Shown here piece after piece: positions 34,727 through 43,760 of a stretch of 64,000 bases of DNA (positions within the stretch are counted from its first letter, which is position 1; each line of letters starts with the position of its first letter). The position numbers were made by a program, and so were the translations under genes. Below the pieces are notes generated by a model. The model made no database searches and was not told the DNA's origin. It worked only from the letters and a program-made list of their open reading frames with translations. The stretch is taken from positions 1-64,000 of the forward strand of contig JAEOUA010000009.1 of NCBI GenBank assembly GCA_016839555.1. Reading direction: 5' to 3'. The stretch comes from Promethearchaeota archaeon. GTDB lineage: Archaea > Asgardarchaeota > Lokiarchaeia > Sigyniarchaeales > SOKP01.

Positions 34727-36445
34727 CTACGCATTCACTATTTTTATCTTTGGAGCATATTGTGCTTGGACAGAATAATTATTGAAATTTATACTGTAAT
34801 GATCCCTCCAATGATGCTTTACATCTTCCAATGCTGCTTCATAGCTGCTCTCCTTAATCTTTCCTTCAGAAACAATTGTCACACCCATAGGAGCAGCAGT
34901 TATTTCTCCATCTTGAACTACAATCTCTCCATCTTTAATGGTGTATGCAGCGTTTGAGAAGGCTTTTTCAATCGAATGTCCATCCATATTATTCGGATCA
35001 AGGTCATAAATAGACACATCTCCAATTGCTCCTACGCCAAGATGCCCTCGATCTTGTAATCCAAGGCATTTCGCGGTACCAGCACGGGTCATAATACAAA
35101 GTTCTTCTAAGGTTAATTCGCGGTCAATGTCTTTAAGACTAGTCTGAGTGGTTGCTTTATTAGAGACCGTATTATCAAGCATATCATCACGAGTCTTCTT
35201 GTCCATTAACCATCTAATTACTTTTGGATAATATACAAATGGTCCTCCGTTGGGATGATCCGTAGTCATTGCTATTTGCCATGGATTTTTAACTAATAAT
35301 GCCAATTCAAGTCCAATTGCCCATTGAATTGCATTCACTCCGACTTTAGGATTAAAATGATATGGAACTATTCCAGAGCTAGACTCACCTTCCACTTGAC
35401 CATTTATCCATTTAACACCCGGCTTTGCGCCCCATGCACTCATTCCACTAAGATGGTGTAGGGCAAACTCCCATGGACCATCAGCTGTCATTGTGGTGGT
35501 GGCTGCTTTAGCAAAAATTACTTGGCCCATATCTATTGTAATATGATCATGATGATTAAGATATTCAGCGATTTCACCAGCTCCTGATGCAAAATTGCCC
35601 CAATTTGTTCCAGCATATGCATTAAATTGACAATGGGTCAAATGAAATACGCTATCTCGTCCTTTTTTAGGATCAATTTTTTCCATCGTTTTAAAGAGCT
35701 CTATAGTGTCTTTATAATTTCCAGGATGACCAAGATTATTTCCATGAACATGAATAGTGTGAGGGAGCTCTAGCATTTCATTAGCTTTTCCTAATCCCTC
35801 AACAATATCTCGTGGTGAAACACCCCAATGCAACACATCATCATCAAGGCTTTCTACATTTTTGCCCCATGCCCAATTCTCACATCCACCAGGATTTACG
35901 ATTTTCACCGCATATCCCTTGGTGGCTTTTAATATCCAGGCAATATAACCCGCTAACTTTTCCCATTCCTTCTCTCTTATGAACTCCATTACATACCAAT
36001 TATTTCCCAAGAGAGGAAAGGCAGCTTTATCAATTATAGGAGTTGCCAAAAATTCCTCATGAGTATGACGTGCTTCTAATAAAGGCATTGCTGGTTCAAT
36101 AACAGTAGTATATCCCAGTTTGGCATAACGATATCCTGTTACCCATGTAGAGGGAACTGAATACCCACAACCACTTCTAGTATTTTTCCCTTTAGCTACG
36201 GGGTCAATAAAATGGTCTTCAGGCCTGAAAGCTCTACCGCTATTAACTTTTGCTCCAGCAATGTGAGAATGGATATCAACCCCCCCAGGCATTACTACCA
36301 TCCCAGAGGCATCGATAACTTTCGCATCTTTGTCTGCCTTATCTACAACTACACCGTCCTTGATATGAATATCCCTTTTTTCACCATTTAGATTGTTAAT
36401 GGGATCATATACAAGCCCATTTTTAATTGTTATAGATTTTTTCAT
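34727..36445 (-). CDS. fwdA: Formylmethanofuran dehydrogenase subunit A-like amidohydrolase
   Basis: FwdA/FmdA hydrolyses formate from formyl-methanofuran, or makes it, using a dinuclear zinc amidohydrolase site. The first metal motif is GGVDIHSHIAG (about residues 55-65). Others: HVHGNNLGHPGNYKD, FHLTHCQFNAYAGTNWG, and the late TTDHPNGGPFVYYPKVIRWL. The full length (about 572 residues) matches the family. I chose ATG 36445 with GGA upstream; a TTG four codons earlier is possible. No fwdB, C, D or E is nearby, so the gene stands alone in this window. It may act in the methyl branch of the Wood-Ljungdahl pathway or have another amidohydrolase role. Confidence 0.88.
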   Translation of the reverse strand: MKKSITIKNGLVYDPINNLNGEKRDIHIKDGVVVDKADKDAKVIDASGMVVMPGGVDIHSHIAGAKVNSGRAFRPEDHFIDPVAKGKNTRSGCGYSVPSTWVTGYRYAKLGYTTVIEPAMPLLEARHTHEEFLATPIIDKAAFPLLGNNWYVMEFIREKEWEKLAGYIAWILKATKGYAVKIVNPGGCENWAWGKNVESLDDDVLHWGVSPRDIVEGLGKANEMLELPHTIHVHGNNLGHPGNYKDTIELFKTMEKIDPKKGRDSVFHLTHCQFNAYAGTNWGNFASGAGEIAEYLNHHDHITIDMGQVIFAKAATTTMTADGPWEFALHHLSGMSAWGAKPGVKWINGQVEGESSSGIVPYHFNPKVGVNAIQWAIGLELALLVKNPWQIAMTTDHPNGGPFVYYPKVIRWLMDKKTRDDMLDNTVSNKATTQTSLKDIDRELTLEELCIMTRAGTAKCLGLQDRGHLGVGAIGDVSIYDLDPNNMDGHSIEKAFSNAAYTIKDGEIVVQDGEITAAPMGVTIVSEGKIKESSYEAALEDVKHHWRDHYSINFNNYSVQAQYAPKIKIVNA

Positions 36446-36630
36446 GAAATTCCACAATAAATAAGTTGATTATATGTTTATATGTTTAAACTTTCTATCA
36501 AATAAAATAAATTATTTTTATTAAGATTTATTCAAATAAAATATAATAATTTTCAATTAGATAAGGAAAGGATCAAAGAAAGAGAGAGAGAAATAAAATC
36601 TTCTTTAATCCTGTAATATGTGATCTTATT

Positions 36631-37515
36631 ATGATCTGGAAAACAAGAATTACTGAGATAACCGGTATTAGATATCCTTTATTAATGGGTGCTTTTGGTG
36701 GATGGGGAAAATCTGAATTTGCGTCAATATTTTCAAATTTAGGAGGATTAGGCGTGATTCCCGCAATGAATTTTCCTAAATTTGAAGATTTTAGAGAGGA
36801 TCTTAGAAAGATGAAACAATTAACTAAGAATCCATTTAGTGTGAATCTTTCATTGCCGCATGGGGGATTTAATATTCAAGAGAAAAAAACTAGGACGAAG
36901 GCGGATTATTTAAAATATGTTGAGATCGCTCTGGATGAAGGAGTAAAAATTTTCACGACTTCTGGATATAAAGCTGGTTTTTTGGAACAGAAAATCCATG
37001 CTGGAGGAGCCTTATGGTTTCACAAATGTGTTCTAATTAAGCACGCTCTATCTGCCGAAAAAGTTGGTGCTGATGCGGTGACTATTGTTGGTTTGGAAGG
37101 AACAGGATTTAAGCACCCAAATACTAATACTACATTAGTTAACATGACAATGGCCAGAAAATTATTGAAGATACCAATTATCGCAGCAGGGGGGATTGGT
37201 GATGCAAGAGGATTTCTTGCAGCACTTTTTTCAGGTGCTGATGCAGTATGTTTGGGAACAGCATTGATGGCCGCTGAAGAATGTCCTGCCCCAGAGAAAG
37301 CTAAGAAAAAATGGACGAATATTGATATATTTAATGAGGATTTTTACGAGACTATTTTTCATTATAATATAAAACACTTTATGGCTCCTTCTATGGCGAT
37401 AGGACATCAGAGAAAAATACTTCCTATGAAAGACATTATAGATAATATAATAAAGGGAGCTAAAGAGATATTGCTCTCTGTGGGCTTCAACTCTAATTCA
37501 TTTAGTTTGATCTGA
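36631..37515 (+). CDS. Nitronate monooxygenase / 2-nitropropane dioxygenase family protein
   Basis: 294 residues of a flavin TIM barrel. The N-terminal GIRYPLLMGAFGGWGKSEFA is the first strand and loop. FSVNLSLPHGGF, GADAVTIVGLEGTGFKHPNT and AAGGIGDARGFLAALFSGAD carry the FMN phosphate-binding part. The family includes enoyl-ACP reductase FabK and nitroalkane oxidases; many members have unknown substrates. It is somewhat shorter than the 320-360 residues usual in bacteria. Its ATG follows AT-rich sequence that includes a purine-rich tract (agagagagag). The GPH transporter gene follows downstream on the same strand. Confidence 0.85.
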   Translation: MIWKTRITEITGIRYPLLMGAFGGWGKSEFASIFSNLGGLGVIPAMNFPKFEDFREDLRKMKQLTKNPFSVNLSLPHGGFNIQEKKTRTKADYLKYVEIALDEGVKIFTTSGYKAGFLEQKIHAGGALWFHKCVLIKHALSAEKVGADAVTIVGLEGTGFKHPNTNTTLVNMTMARKLLKIPIIAAGGIGDARGFLAALFSGADAVCLGTALMAAEECPAPEKAKKKWTNIDIFNEDFYETIFHYNIKHFMAPSMAIGHQRKILPMKDIIDNIIKGAKEILLSVGFNSNSFSLI

Positions 37516-37545
37516 GATGTATTCAATTATCGTATATACCATAAG

Positions 37546-37554
37546 GTATAAAAA
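37546..37554 (+). promoter_or_regulatory. TATA box of the MFS transporter gene
   Basis: GGTATAAAAACC at 37545-37556 contains a TATAAAAA core whose centre is about 25 bases before the ATG at 37576. This spacing suggests a leaderless or nearly leaderless transcript. Confidence 0.55.
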
Positions 37555-37575
37555 CCTCAAATTCAAACTAATATT

Positions 37576-39063
37576 ATGAATAAATCTAAAAAACAAACTG
37601 AGAAAAAATCTCCAAATTTACGTCATCCTAGATATATTATCGCATCTTTCGAGTTAGGACAGTTTGTCTGGTTTATGCTAAATCAAGGCTTTCGAATGAG
37701 AACCTTGAATTATTATCAAGGGGTATTACATTTAGATCCTACTCTCTTTCTAATTGCTTTTGCGCTTTTTACGGTTTATAATATGCTTAATGATCCTCTA
37801 ATAGGTCATCTTTCGGATAGATCCACCCGATTCGTGAAAAAATGGGGGAAACGATTCCCTTTTATTCTAATGGGTGCAATTCCATTTTGTTTTGTACCAA
37901 TATTCCTATTTACTTCACCCTTTATTGATTCTCTTGCAAACCCCCAATTAATTAACCAAATTGCAATATTTATTTGGATGATATTATGGATGTTTTTATT
38001 TGATGGTCTTTTTTCTCTGTGGGATGTAAATAGAATCTCCCTATTTCCCAAAAAATTTACAACCAATGATGAACGAACGTTAGCTGGGCTTTATGAAGCT
38101 ATTATGGATACATTTGGAATTGCATTAGGTTTTTTAATACCTATAATTGTTTTCGCGGTATTTCAGAAGACTTTATTTGGATATACCCTTCAGGCAGTTA
38201 TTATGTCAATTATTTCATTTGTATTAATCTTATTAATGATACCAGGAGTACGAGAGCCGGAGGAATTAAGAGAACGACAATTAAAAATTGATCAATTAGA
38301 AAAAAGTAGTTTCTTTGGTGGAATGAAAATAGCATTAAAAGACAGACATTTTGTGGGCTATGTTATTCTTTTTACATGCTATTCGATTACAATGGGAATG
38401 GTGATGAGTGGGATTCCTTGGTTTGTTTCGGATATTCTTGGATTAGGGGCTTTGGGAGAACTTGCTTTTCTGGGCTATGTTGTCGCAGTTCCTATTACAG
38501 CACCCCTCTGGTATAGATTAGCAAAAAAAATTGGTATACGCAAGGTTACTTTTATAGGAGCAATATTTTTAGCTGTTTCAGGATTAGTCTTAGTTTTTGT
38601 TCCATCAGGAATGGCTGGATTTATATTCACTACTGTGGTAGCAGTAATGACTGGTTTGGTGGATGGAGCAATGGAAAGCATGGTAATGCCGATATTTTCA
38701 TCTATTGTTGATCAGCAAACGCTAAAATATAGGAAACGAGAGGAAGGTTTATACAGAGGAGTTGTAGTTTTTTTTCAGAGACTTTCATTCTTTATTGGTT
38801 TTTTGCTTTTATATATAGTGCAGGTGTATTTTGGATATACACATGTAGAACCTCCAGAATGGTTAATAGATTTACCAGCATTTATCCAAGAGATTTATAT
38901 CCCCAAAAACACACCTTTTGGTCTGTTGGGCTTAAGATTTTATATTTCGTTGTTTCCACTTATAACAATGATTATAGGAGCGACCTCTTTCTGGTTATTA
39001 TATAGAATAACTCCAGAAAAATTACAAGAAAATATTCTTGAGCTAGAAAAGCTTGGACTCTAG
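37576..39063 (+). CDS. GPH-family MFS transporter (sugar:cation symporter-like)
   Basis: 495 residues with about twelve membrane helices. FTVYNMLNDPLIGHLSDRST (about residues 60-80) is the glycoside-pentoside-hexuronide motif, with the D-P-x-x-G-x-x-S-D-R signature. MEFF-like loops contain RFPFILMGAIPFCFVPIFLF. A second-half mirror motif is LSFFIGFLLL. Members import sugars with Na+ or H+. Substrate cannot be read; a rhamnose-use cluster lies 16 kb away, but there is no direct link. A TATA box sits just upstream. Confidence 0.87.
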   Translation: MNKSKKQTEKKSPNLRHPRYIIASFELGQFVWFMLNQGFRMRTLNYYQGVLHLDPTLFLIAFALFTVYNMLNDPLIGHLSDRSTRFVKKWGKRFPFILMGAIPFCFVPIFLFTSPFIDSLANPQLINQIAIFIWMILWMFLFDGLFSLWDVNRISLFPKKFTTNDERTLAGLYEAIMDTFGIALGFLIPIIVFAVFQKTLFGYTLQAVIMSIISFVLILLMIPGVREPEELRERQLKIDQLEKSSFFGGMKIALKDRHFVGYVILFTCYSITMGMVMSGIPWFVSDILGLGALGELAFLGYVVAVPITAPLWYRLAKKIGIRKVTFIGAIFLAVSGLVLVFVPSGMAGFIFTTVVAVMTGLVDGAMESMVMPIFSSIVDQQTLKYRKREEGLYRGVVVFFQRLSFFIGFLLLYIVQVYFGYTHVEPPEWLIDLPAFIQEIYIPKNTPFGLLGLRFYISLFPLITMIIGATSFWLLYRITPEKLQENILELEKLGL

Positions 39064-39106
39064 AATATTTTTTATATATTTTTTTATTTTAAAATAAAAC
39101 TTAAAA

Positions 39107-39520
39107 TTATTGTTTATCAAGAGTCAGATTGCATAATTTATCGCATTCTTGAATGTATTTATGAGTTCTTTTTACATGCTTGAACTGAATATCTTCAAAC
39201 TCCTTTTTCAATTCTTGAATTTTATTATAATAGACTTGAAGGTGTTTTTCTCGCACTTTATAGATATTGTTTAATTGACGAATTATTAATTGACTATCAG
39301 AATGTACTAAAATTTTTTGGTCAGAATACTTCTGGGCTTCCATTAAAGCATTAATGATTGCTTTATATTCCGCAGAATTATTAGTGGTTTCCCCAATATA
39401 TGAGCTTCTCGATTTTATAATCTTATTATTTTTTATTATTAAATAAGCAATAGCTGCTGGTCCTGGATTTCCTCGTGCTGCACCATCTGTAAAGATTAAT
39501 AATGTATCCATTTTAACCAA
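39107..39520 (-). CDS. rnhA: Ribonuclease HI
   Basis: 137 residues. The four catalytic acids are placed at Asp12 (FTDGAARGNPGPA), Glu51 (NSAEYKAI), Asp75 (VHSDSQLIIRQL) and Asp127 (ECDKLCNLTL); the family signature at the end reads C-D-K-L-C-N instead of A-D-x-L-A-x. RNase HI cuts the RNA strand of RNA:DNA hybrids at Okazaki fragments and R-loops. Many archaea also use RNase HII, so this is the second enzyme of the type. MobA-like and PurF-like genes follow upstream on the same strand. Confidence 0.92.
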   Translation of the reverse strand: MVKMDTLLIFTDGAARGNPGPAAIAYLIIKNNKIIKSRSSYIGETTNNSAEYKAIINALMEAQKYSDQKILVHSDSQLIIRQLNNIYKVREKHLQVYYNKIQELKKEFEDIQFKHVKRTHKYIQECDKLCNLTLDKQ

Positions 39521-39611
39521 TAATTAAAGGAAATTAATAATTTAATATATTAATATATTGATAAATTATGTTTTTCTTTATTTTATAACTTTATATTTAA
39601 ATTCCGCGTAG

Positions 39612-40277
39612 TTAAGCTTTATTAGATAAAATTCTTTTTATTTTATTTAAATCATTCATCTCATTAATATTAATGAAGGTTGTCAATTTTCTATCTAATG
39701 GTTTGATTTCTTTTTCAACTGAAATATAGTGAATATTCCAATCTCTTTCAAAAAACCCTAATAATTTATAATCTTTCTTTTTTAACATTTCTTTTGCTGC
39801 TTTTAAACCCTTTTCTATTGGATATATAGCAAATAAGGGTTCTAAATACCCATTTTTCCATCGTGGAATGCAGCAATCATAATCATCGCAGCTCTTTAAA
39901 ATTAAATCTAAAATTTCATATTTTATCAAGGGCATATCACAAGAAATTATAAAAACTTTAGAAATCTCCTTAAATCTGCTTAGTTCTTTAAAGATTGAAT
40001 ATAATCCGATTAATGGGGTAAATATATTAGAATCATCTAATAATTCCAAATCATCTATTATAAAAGCAGTTATTTTTTCATAGTCAATAGAATTGAGATA
40101 GTCTTGAACTTGTGTTTTTGAACGAGTAACTAACAAAATTTTTGTATTAAATCTAGAAAGCGTATCAAGTTGATAAGAAATGAGGGGTTTTCCGTATAAT
40201 TTATAAGTACCTTTATCTATTGATCCGAAACGCTTACTTTTTCCTCCCACTAATATACCAAACGGAATCTCTAAAAT
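39612..40277 (-). CDS. MobA-like molybdenum-cofactor guanylyl/nucleotidyltransferase, non-ATG start
   Basis: About 221 residues. The nucleotide-binding loop is ILVGGKSKRFGSIDKGTYKL; later motifs are FIISCDMPLIKYE and the PRWKNGYLEPLFAIYP end of the active site. MobA attaches GMP to molybdopterin, while some relatives make other nucleotide-activated compounds. The only GTG (40250) would start inside the P-loop and remove strand 1 (EIPFGILVG). Between the in-frame TGA (40283-40281) and that strand only ATT 40277 and ATT 40268 look usable. GGTGA lies at 40285-40281, and the gene overlaps the stop of the upstream PurF-like gene by a few bases, so translational coupling is likely. Confidence 0.8.
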   Translation of the reverse strand: MLEIPFGILVGGKSKRFGSIDKGTYKLYGKPLISYQLDTLSRFNTKILLVTRSKTQVQDYLNSIDYEKITAFIIDDLELLDDSNIFTPLIGLYSIFKELSRFKEISKVFIISCDMPLIKYEILDLILKSCDDYDCCIPRWKNGYLEPLFAIYPIEKGLKAAKEMLKKKDYKLLGFFERDWNIHYISVEKEIKPLDRKLTTFININEMNDLNKIKRILSNKA

Positions 40278-41722
40278 TTTTCACCATCCCAGCAATAGGT
40301 ACATATTTTGTCTTTCGGTAATCCGATAGCTTTTACTAAATCTTCCAGTCTTTGATATTTTAGGGTGGTTAACCCTAATTTTTTGCGAATAATCTCTACC
40401 ATAGCCTTATATTCCTTAGAGTCAGGGTTAGTATAGTTTGAAAGATCCTCTATAATTTCATTTTTTGATTCAGGATTATTATTTATATCCTTTCCATTTA
40501 GTTCTTCTATTGCTCTTCTTCCAGCTAATTCTAGTTCAGTACGAGATTGAGAAAAATTTAGAAATTTGCAACTATATATGAGGGGAGGACATGCAGGTCT
40601 CATGTGAACCTCTTTAGCACCAGCTTTATGCAATCTCTGTATGGTTTTTCTAAGCTGAGTACCTCTTACGATTGAGTCTTCGCATAAAAGAAGCCTCTTG
40701 TCCTTGATAAGATCCACAATAGAAATCAATTTCATCTTCGCTATTTCTTCTCTCTCTTTCTGGTCTTGAGGCATAAAGCTTCGTGCCCATGTAGGAGTAT
40801 ATTTCACAAATGGTCGTTGAAAAGGAACTCCTGCTTCGTTTGCGTATCCTAATCCGTGCGCTATTCCCGAATCTGGAATACCTGCAACGAGATCAATTTC
40901 AACATCATCATTTTTAGCCAAATAAGATCCGCATTTATAGCGAACAGTTTCTACATTAATATTCTCATAATTAGATGCGGGATATCCAAAATATACCCAT
41001 AAAAACGAACATATTTGCAATTTGTCTCCCGGAGGAATCAATTGTTCTAATCCTTTATCAGAAATAAAATACACTTCACCTGGTCCAAGATATTTGCAAA
41101 TTTTATATCCAAGAGTGGGAAACGCACATGTTTCCATAGTAATAGCATAGGAGCCTGGCTTTTCCCCAATGATTAATGGAGTTCTCCCTAATTTATCACG
41201 GGCCGCATAAATTCCCTCATCTGTTAATATAAGCATTGTACATGATCCATCTATGCTTTCTTGAACCTTTTTTATGCCATCTTCGAATGAATCTCCTTGA
41301 CTTATGATAGTCGCTACTAATTCTGTAGGATTTATTTCACCTCCATGCATTTCAGAAAAATGTGCGCCTTTTTCTAATAAATCATCTGCTAATTCTTCTA
41401 TATTGTTTATTCTTCCAACTGTGACAATCGCGAAATGTGCGAGATGTGATTTAATTATTAAGGGTTGATCATCATAATCACTAATTACTCCAATCCCCTT
41501 GTTTCCATGCATTTTTTTAATATCATTCTCGAATTTTGATCTGAATTGAGCTGTTGTAATATTTTTAATATATCTTTGAAATCCTCCAGAATTTTTAACT
41601 GCTAAACCACCACGCTGAGTTCCTAGGTGTGAGTGATAATCTGCGCCATAGAATAGGTCGTTTACGCAATCTCCATGAGAATCCAGACAACAAACTCCAA
41701 AAATTCCTCCCATAAAAGACAC
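40271..41722 (-). CDS. PurF-like protein with degenerate glutaminase site
   Basis: 483 residues homologous to amidophosphoribosyltransferase. The N-terminus reads GGIFGVCC instead of CGIFG, so the catalytic N-terminal Cys is Gly. The RGQE loop is TQRGGLAVKNSGG, the GHxR motif is replaced by GIGVIS, and the FNGxI oxyanion Asn is lost (AIVTVGRINN). The PRPP loop is intact (CEDSIVRGTQLRK), and cysteines matching the PurF [4Fe-4S] set remain (SCKFLNFS; ICTYCWDGEKF). So it may use free ammonia, or regulate. A true PurF is divergent upstream. Start at ATG 41722 or the fourth codon. Confidence 0.88.
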   Translation of the reverse strand: MSFMGGIFGVCCLDSHGDCVNDLFYGADYHSHLGTQRGGLAVKNSGGFQRYIKNITTAQFRSKFENDIKKMHGNKGIGVISDYDDQPLIIKSHLAHFAIVTVGRINNIEELADDLLEKGAHFSEMHGGEINPTELVATIISQGDSFEDGIKKVQESIDGSCTMLILTDEGIYAARDKLGRTPLIIGEKPGSYAITMETCAFPTLGYKICKYLGPGEVYFISDKGLEQLIPPGDKLQICSFLWVYFGYPASNYENINVETVRYKCGSYLAKNDDVEIDLVAGIPDSGIAHGLGYANEAGVPFQRPFVKYTPTWARSFMPQDQKEREEIAKMKLISIVDLIKDKRLLLCEDSIVRGTQLRKTIQRLHKAGAKEVHMRPACPPLIYSCKFLNFSQSRTELELAGRRAIEELNGKDINNNPESKNEIIEDLSNYTNPDSKEYKAMVEIIRKKLGLTTLKYQRLEDLVKAIGLPKDKICTYCWDGEKF

Positions 41723-41978
41723 TCTTTAATAATTTTGGTTTAAAATTTTTAATTTAGGAGTAAAATTCTATAAATCTATATTCCTTATATAAGAGAATTA
41801 TTAAAAAATTAAATTATTAACCTTCAAGTAAATTTCATAAATTTAGTCATTTAGCATGGTTCACTAATTTATTATTAAACTAATCTATAAAAATTATGCT
41901 TCACTCATTTAAATTGAAGGATGTTGAATAAATTGATAATAAAGAGAAAAAAGTATCTTTTTTATTTCATTTATTAAA

Positions 41979-43499
41979 ATGCAGCAAAAACCTATTAAAG
42001 GCTCTAATCTAGATAAGCCTAAGGAGCATTGTGCGGTTTTTGGTGTGACATCTGATGATATTACTTTTTCAATTTCTAAATTCCTCTATACAGGACTGAT
42101 TTCTTTACAGCACAGGGGGCAAGAATCAACAGGTATCTCGATCTTAAAAACTGGAGGTTCAATTTTTACATATAAAAGAAAAGGATTAGTTTCAAAAGTC
42201 TTAAGCAAGGAAAAATTATCAAGGTTTTGGGGAAATGTGGGAATAGGTCATAATAGATATGCAACTACGGGCTCGGAAGAATTCTATTCGTCGGAGTATA
42301 TCCAACCTTATCATTTTCAAAATAATGAAATAGAATTTTCATTCGCATTCAATGGAACCATCGCGAATTATATTAATATTAGAGATAATATGGAAAAAAA
42401 GGGACACATCTTCGCAACGAACACTGATACGGAGGTTATGGCTCAATTATTCGCTTCACTTTCCCTCACTAATAAAAAATGGAAAGAAATATTAAAAGAA
42501 GCATCTAATATCCTTGATGGATCTTATTCTCTGGTTTTATTAACTTCTAATGGTAGAATCTATGCCATGAGAGATCCTTTAGGATTTAAACCATTATGTA
42601 TAGGAGAATTAAAAACCAATAAAGGAAATTTCTATTTTATTGCCTCGGAATCTTGTGCTATTGATTCTGTAGGAGCACAATTTATACGAGATATAAGACC
42701 TGGTGAAATTATTCATTTAGATTATAAAAAAGGAATTCATTCAGATTTAGTGATAAAATCTAATAAAACAGCTGTGTGTCAATTTGAATTTGTTTATTTC
42801 GCTCGACCTGACTCTGTAATAGACGGGGTATCGGTGGCGCAAGCTAGATTTAGAATGGGTCAAAATCTTGCGAAAATTGATCCTAAACTTAAAGATCCTG
42901 AATTCAGAAAAAATGCTATTGTCGTACCAGTCCCAGATTCTGGGAGAAGTGCTTCTGTTGGATATGCTAATGAGGCAAATTTACCGTATATTGAAGGTTT
43001 AATGAAAAATAGATATATTTGGAGGACCTTTATTATGCCCGGTCAACAAAAACGTAAAGCTGCTGTTAAGGAAAAATTAAATCCAATAAAAAGTGTCGTC
43101 AATGGAAAGGATGTCATTTTGATCGATGACTCTATAGTTCGAGGTAATACCACGAAACAAATTGTTCGATTAATTAAAAATGCTGGCGCATCCTCAGTAA
43201 ATGTGAGAATCAGTTGCCCCCCCGTAATAAATGCTTGCTATATGGGTATAGATTTTCCAACTACCAATGAATTGATTGCGGGACGAAACCTTGAAAAATA
43301 TGGAATAAAACAGTATATAGAAAAAATAAGAGAAATTATTGGAGCAGATTCATTATTATATCAAACTATTGAAGGTTTAGAAGAAGCTATTGGATTAAAA
43401 AGTGAACTCTGCAAGGCCTGTCTTACTGGGAGATATCCATTAAAATCGGGGGATCAATTAACATCATCAAAACAAGCATCACCGATTAAAAGACAATAA
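41979..43499 (+). CDS. purF: Amidophosphoribosyltransferase (glutamine PRPP amidotransferase)
   Basis: 506 residues. PurF makes 5-phosphoribosylamine from PRPP and glutamine, the first step of purine synthesis. The N-terminal peptide is probably removed to expose Cys18 (CAVFGVTSDD). Glutaminase motifs are complete: LQHRGQESTGIS, GHNRYATTGSE, FAFNGTIANY, NTDTEVMAQL. The PRPP loop is VILIDDSIVRGNTTKQ. Cysteines in CQFEFVYFA, ACYMGIDF and LCKACL should hold the [4Fe-4S] cluster of the B. subtilis type. Divergent from the degenerate copy across a 256-base intergenic region. Confidence 0.95.
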   Translation: MQQKPIKGSNLDKPKEHCAVFGVTSDDITFSISKFLYTGLISLQHRGQESTGISILKTGGSIFTYKRKGLVSKVLSKEKLSRFWGNVGIGHNRYATTGSEEFYSSEYIQPYHFQNNEIEFSFAFNGTIANYINIRDNMEKKGHIFATNTDTEVMAQLFASLSLTNKKWKEILKEASNILDGSYSLVLLTSNGRIYAMRDPLGFKPLCIGELKTNKGNFYFIASESCAIDSVGAQFIRDIRPGEIIHLDYKKGIHSDLVIKSNKTAVCQFEFVYFARPDSVIDGVSVAQARFRMGQNLAKIDPKLKDPEFRKNAIVVPVPDSGRSASVGYANEANLPYIEGLMKNRYIWRTFIMPGQQKRKAAVKEKLNPIKSVVNGKDVILIDDSIVRGNTTKQIVRLIKNAGASSVNVRISCPPVINACYMGIDFPTTNELIAGRNLEKYGIKQYIEKIREIIGADSLLYQTIEGLEEAIGLKSELCKACLTGRYPLKSGDQLTSSKQASPIKRQ

Positions 43500-43760
43500 A
43501 AAATAATAACCTCGAGAAAAAAACTATTTTTGAGTAGAAAATTTTAATATACCTCCTATTTTTATAAGAAGATGGTGAAGAAATCTATAATTAATGATAA
43601 AAACTCATTGTAAAATTACACGATAAAATTTTAAATATTAAATTTTATAAATTATTTAAAAAGAACCTCAATAATAAAAAAAATTTTCTCAGAAACTCTT
43701 ACTCTTGGGAGATCTTTATCTATCATATAATAATATTAATCAAAAGAGTGGGTTAGTAAT

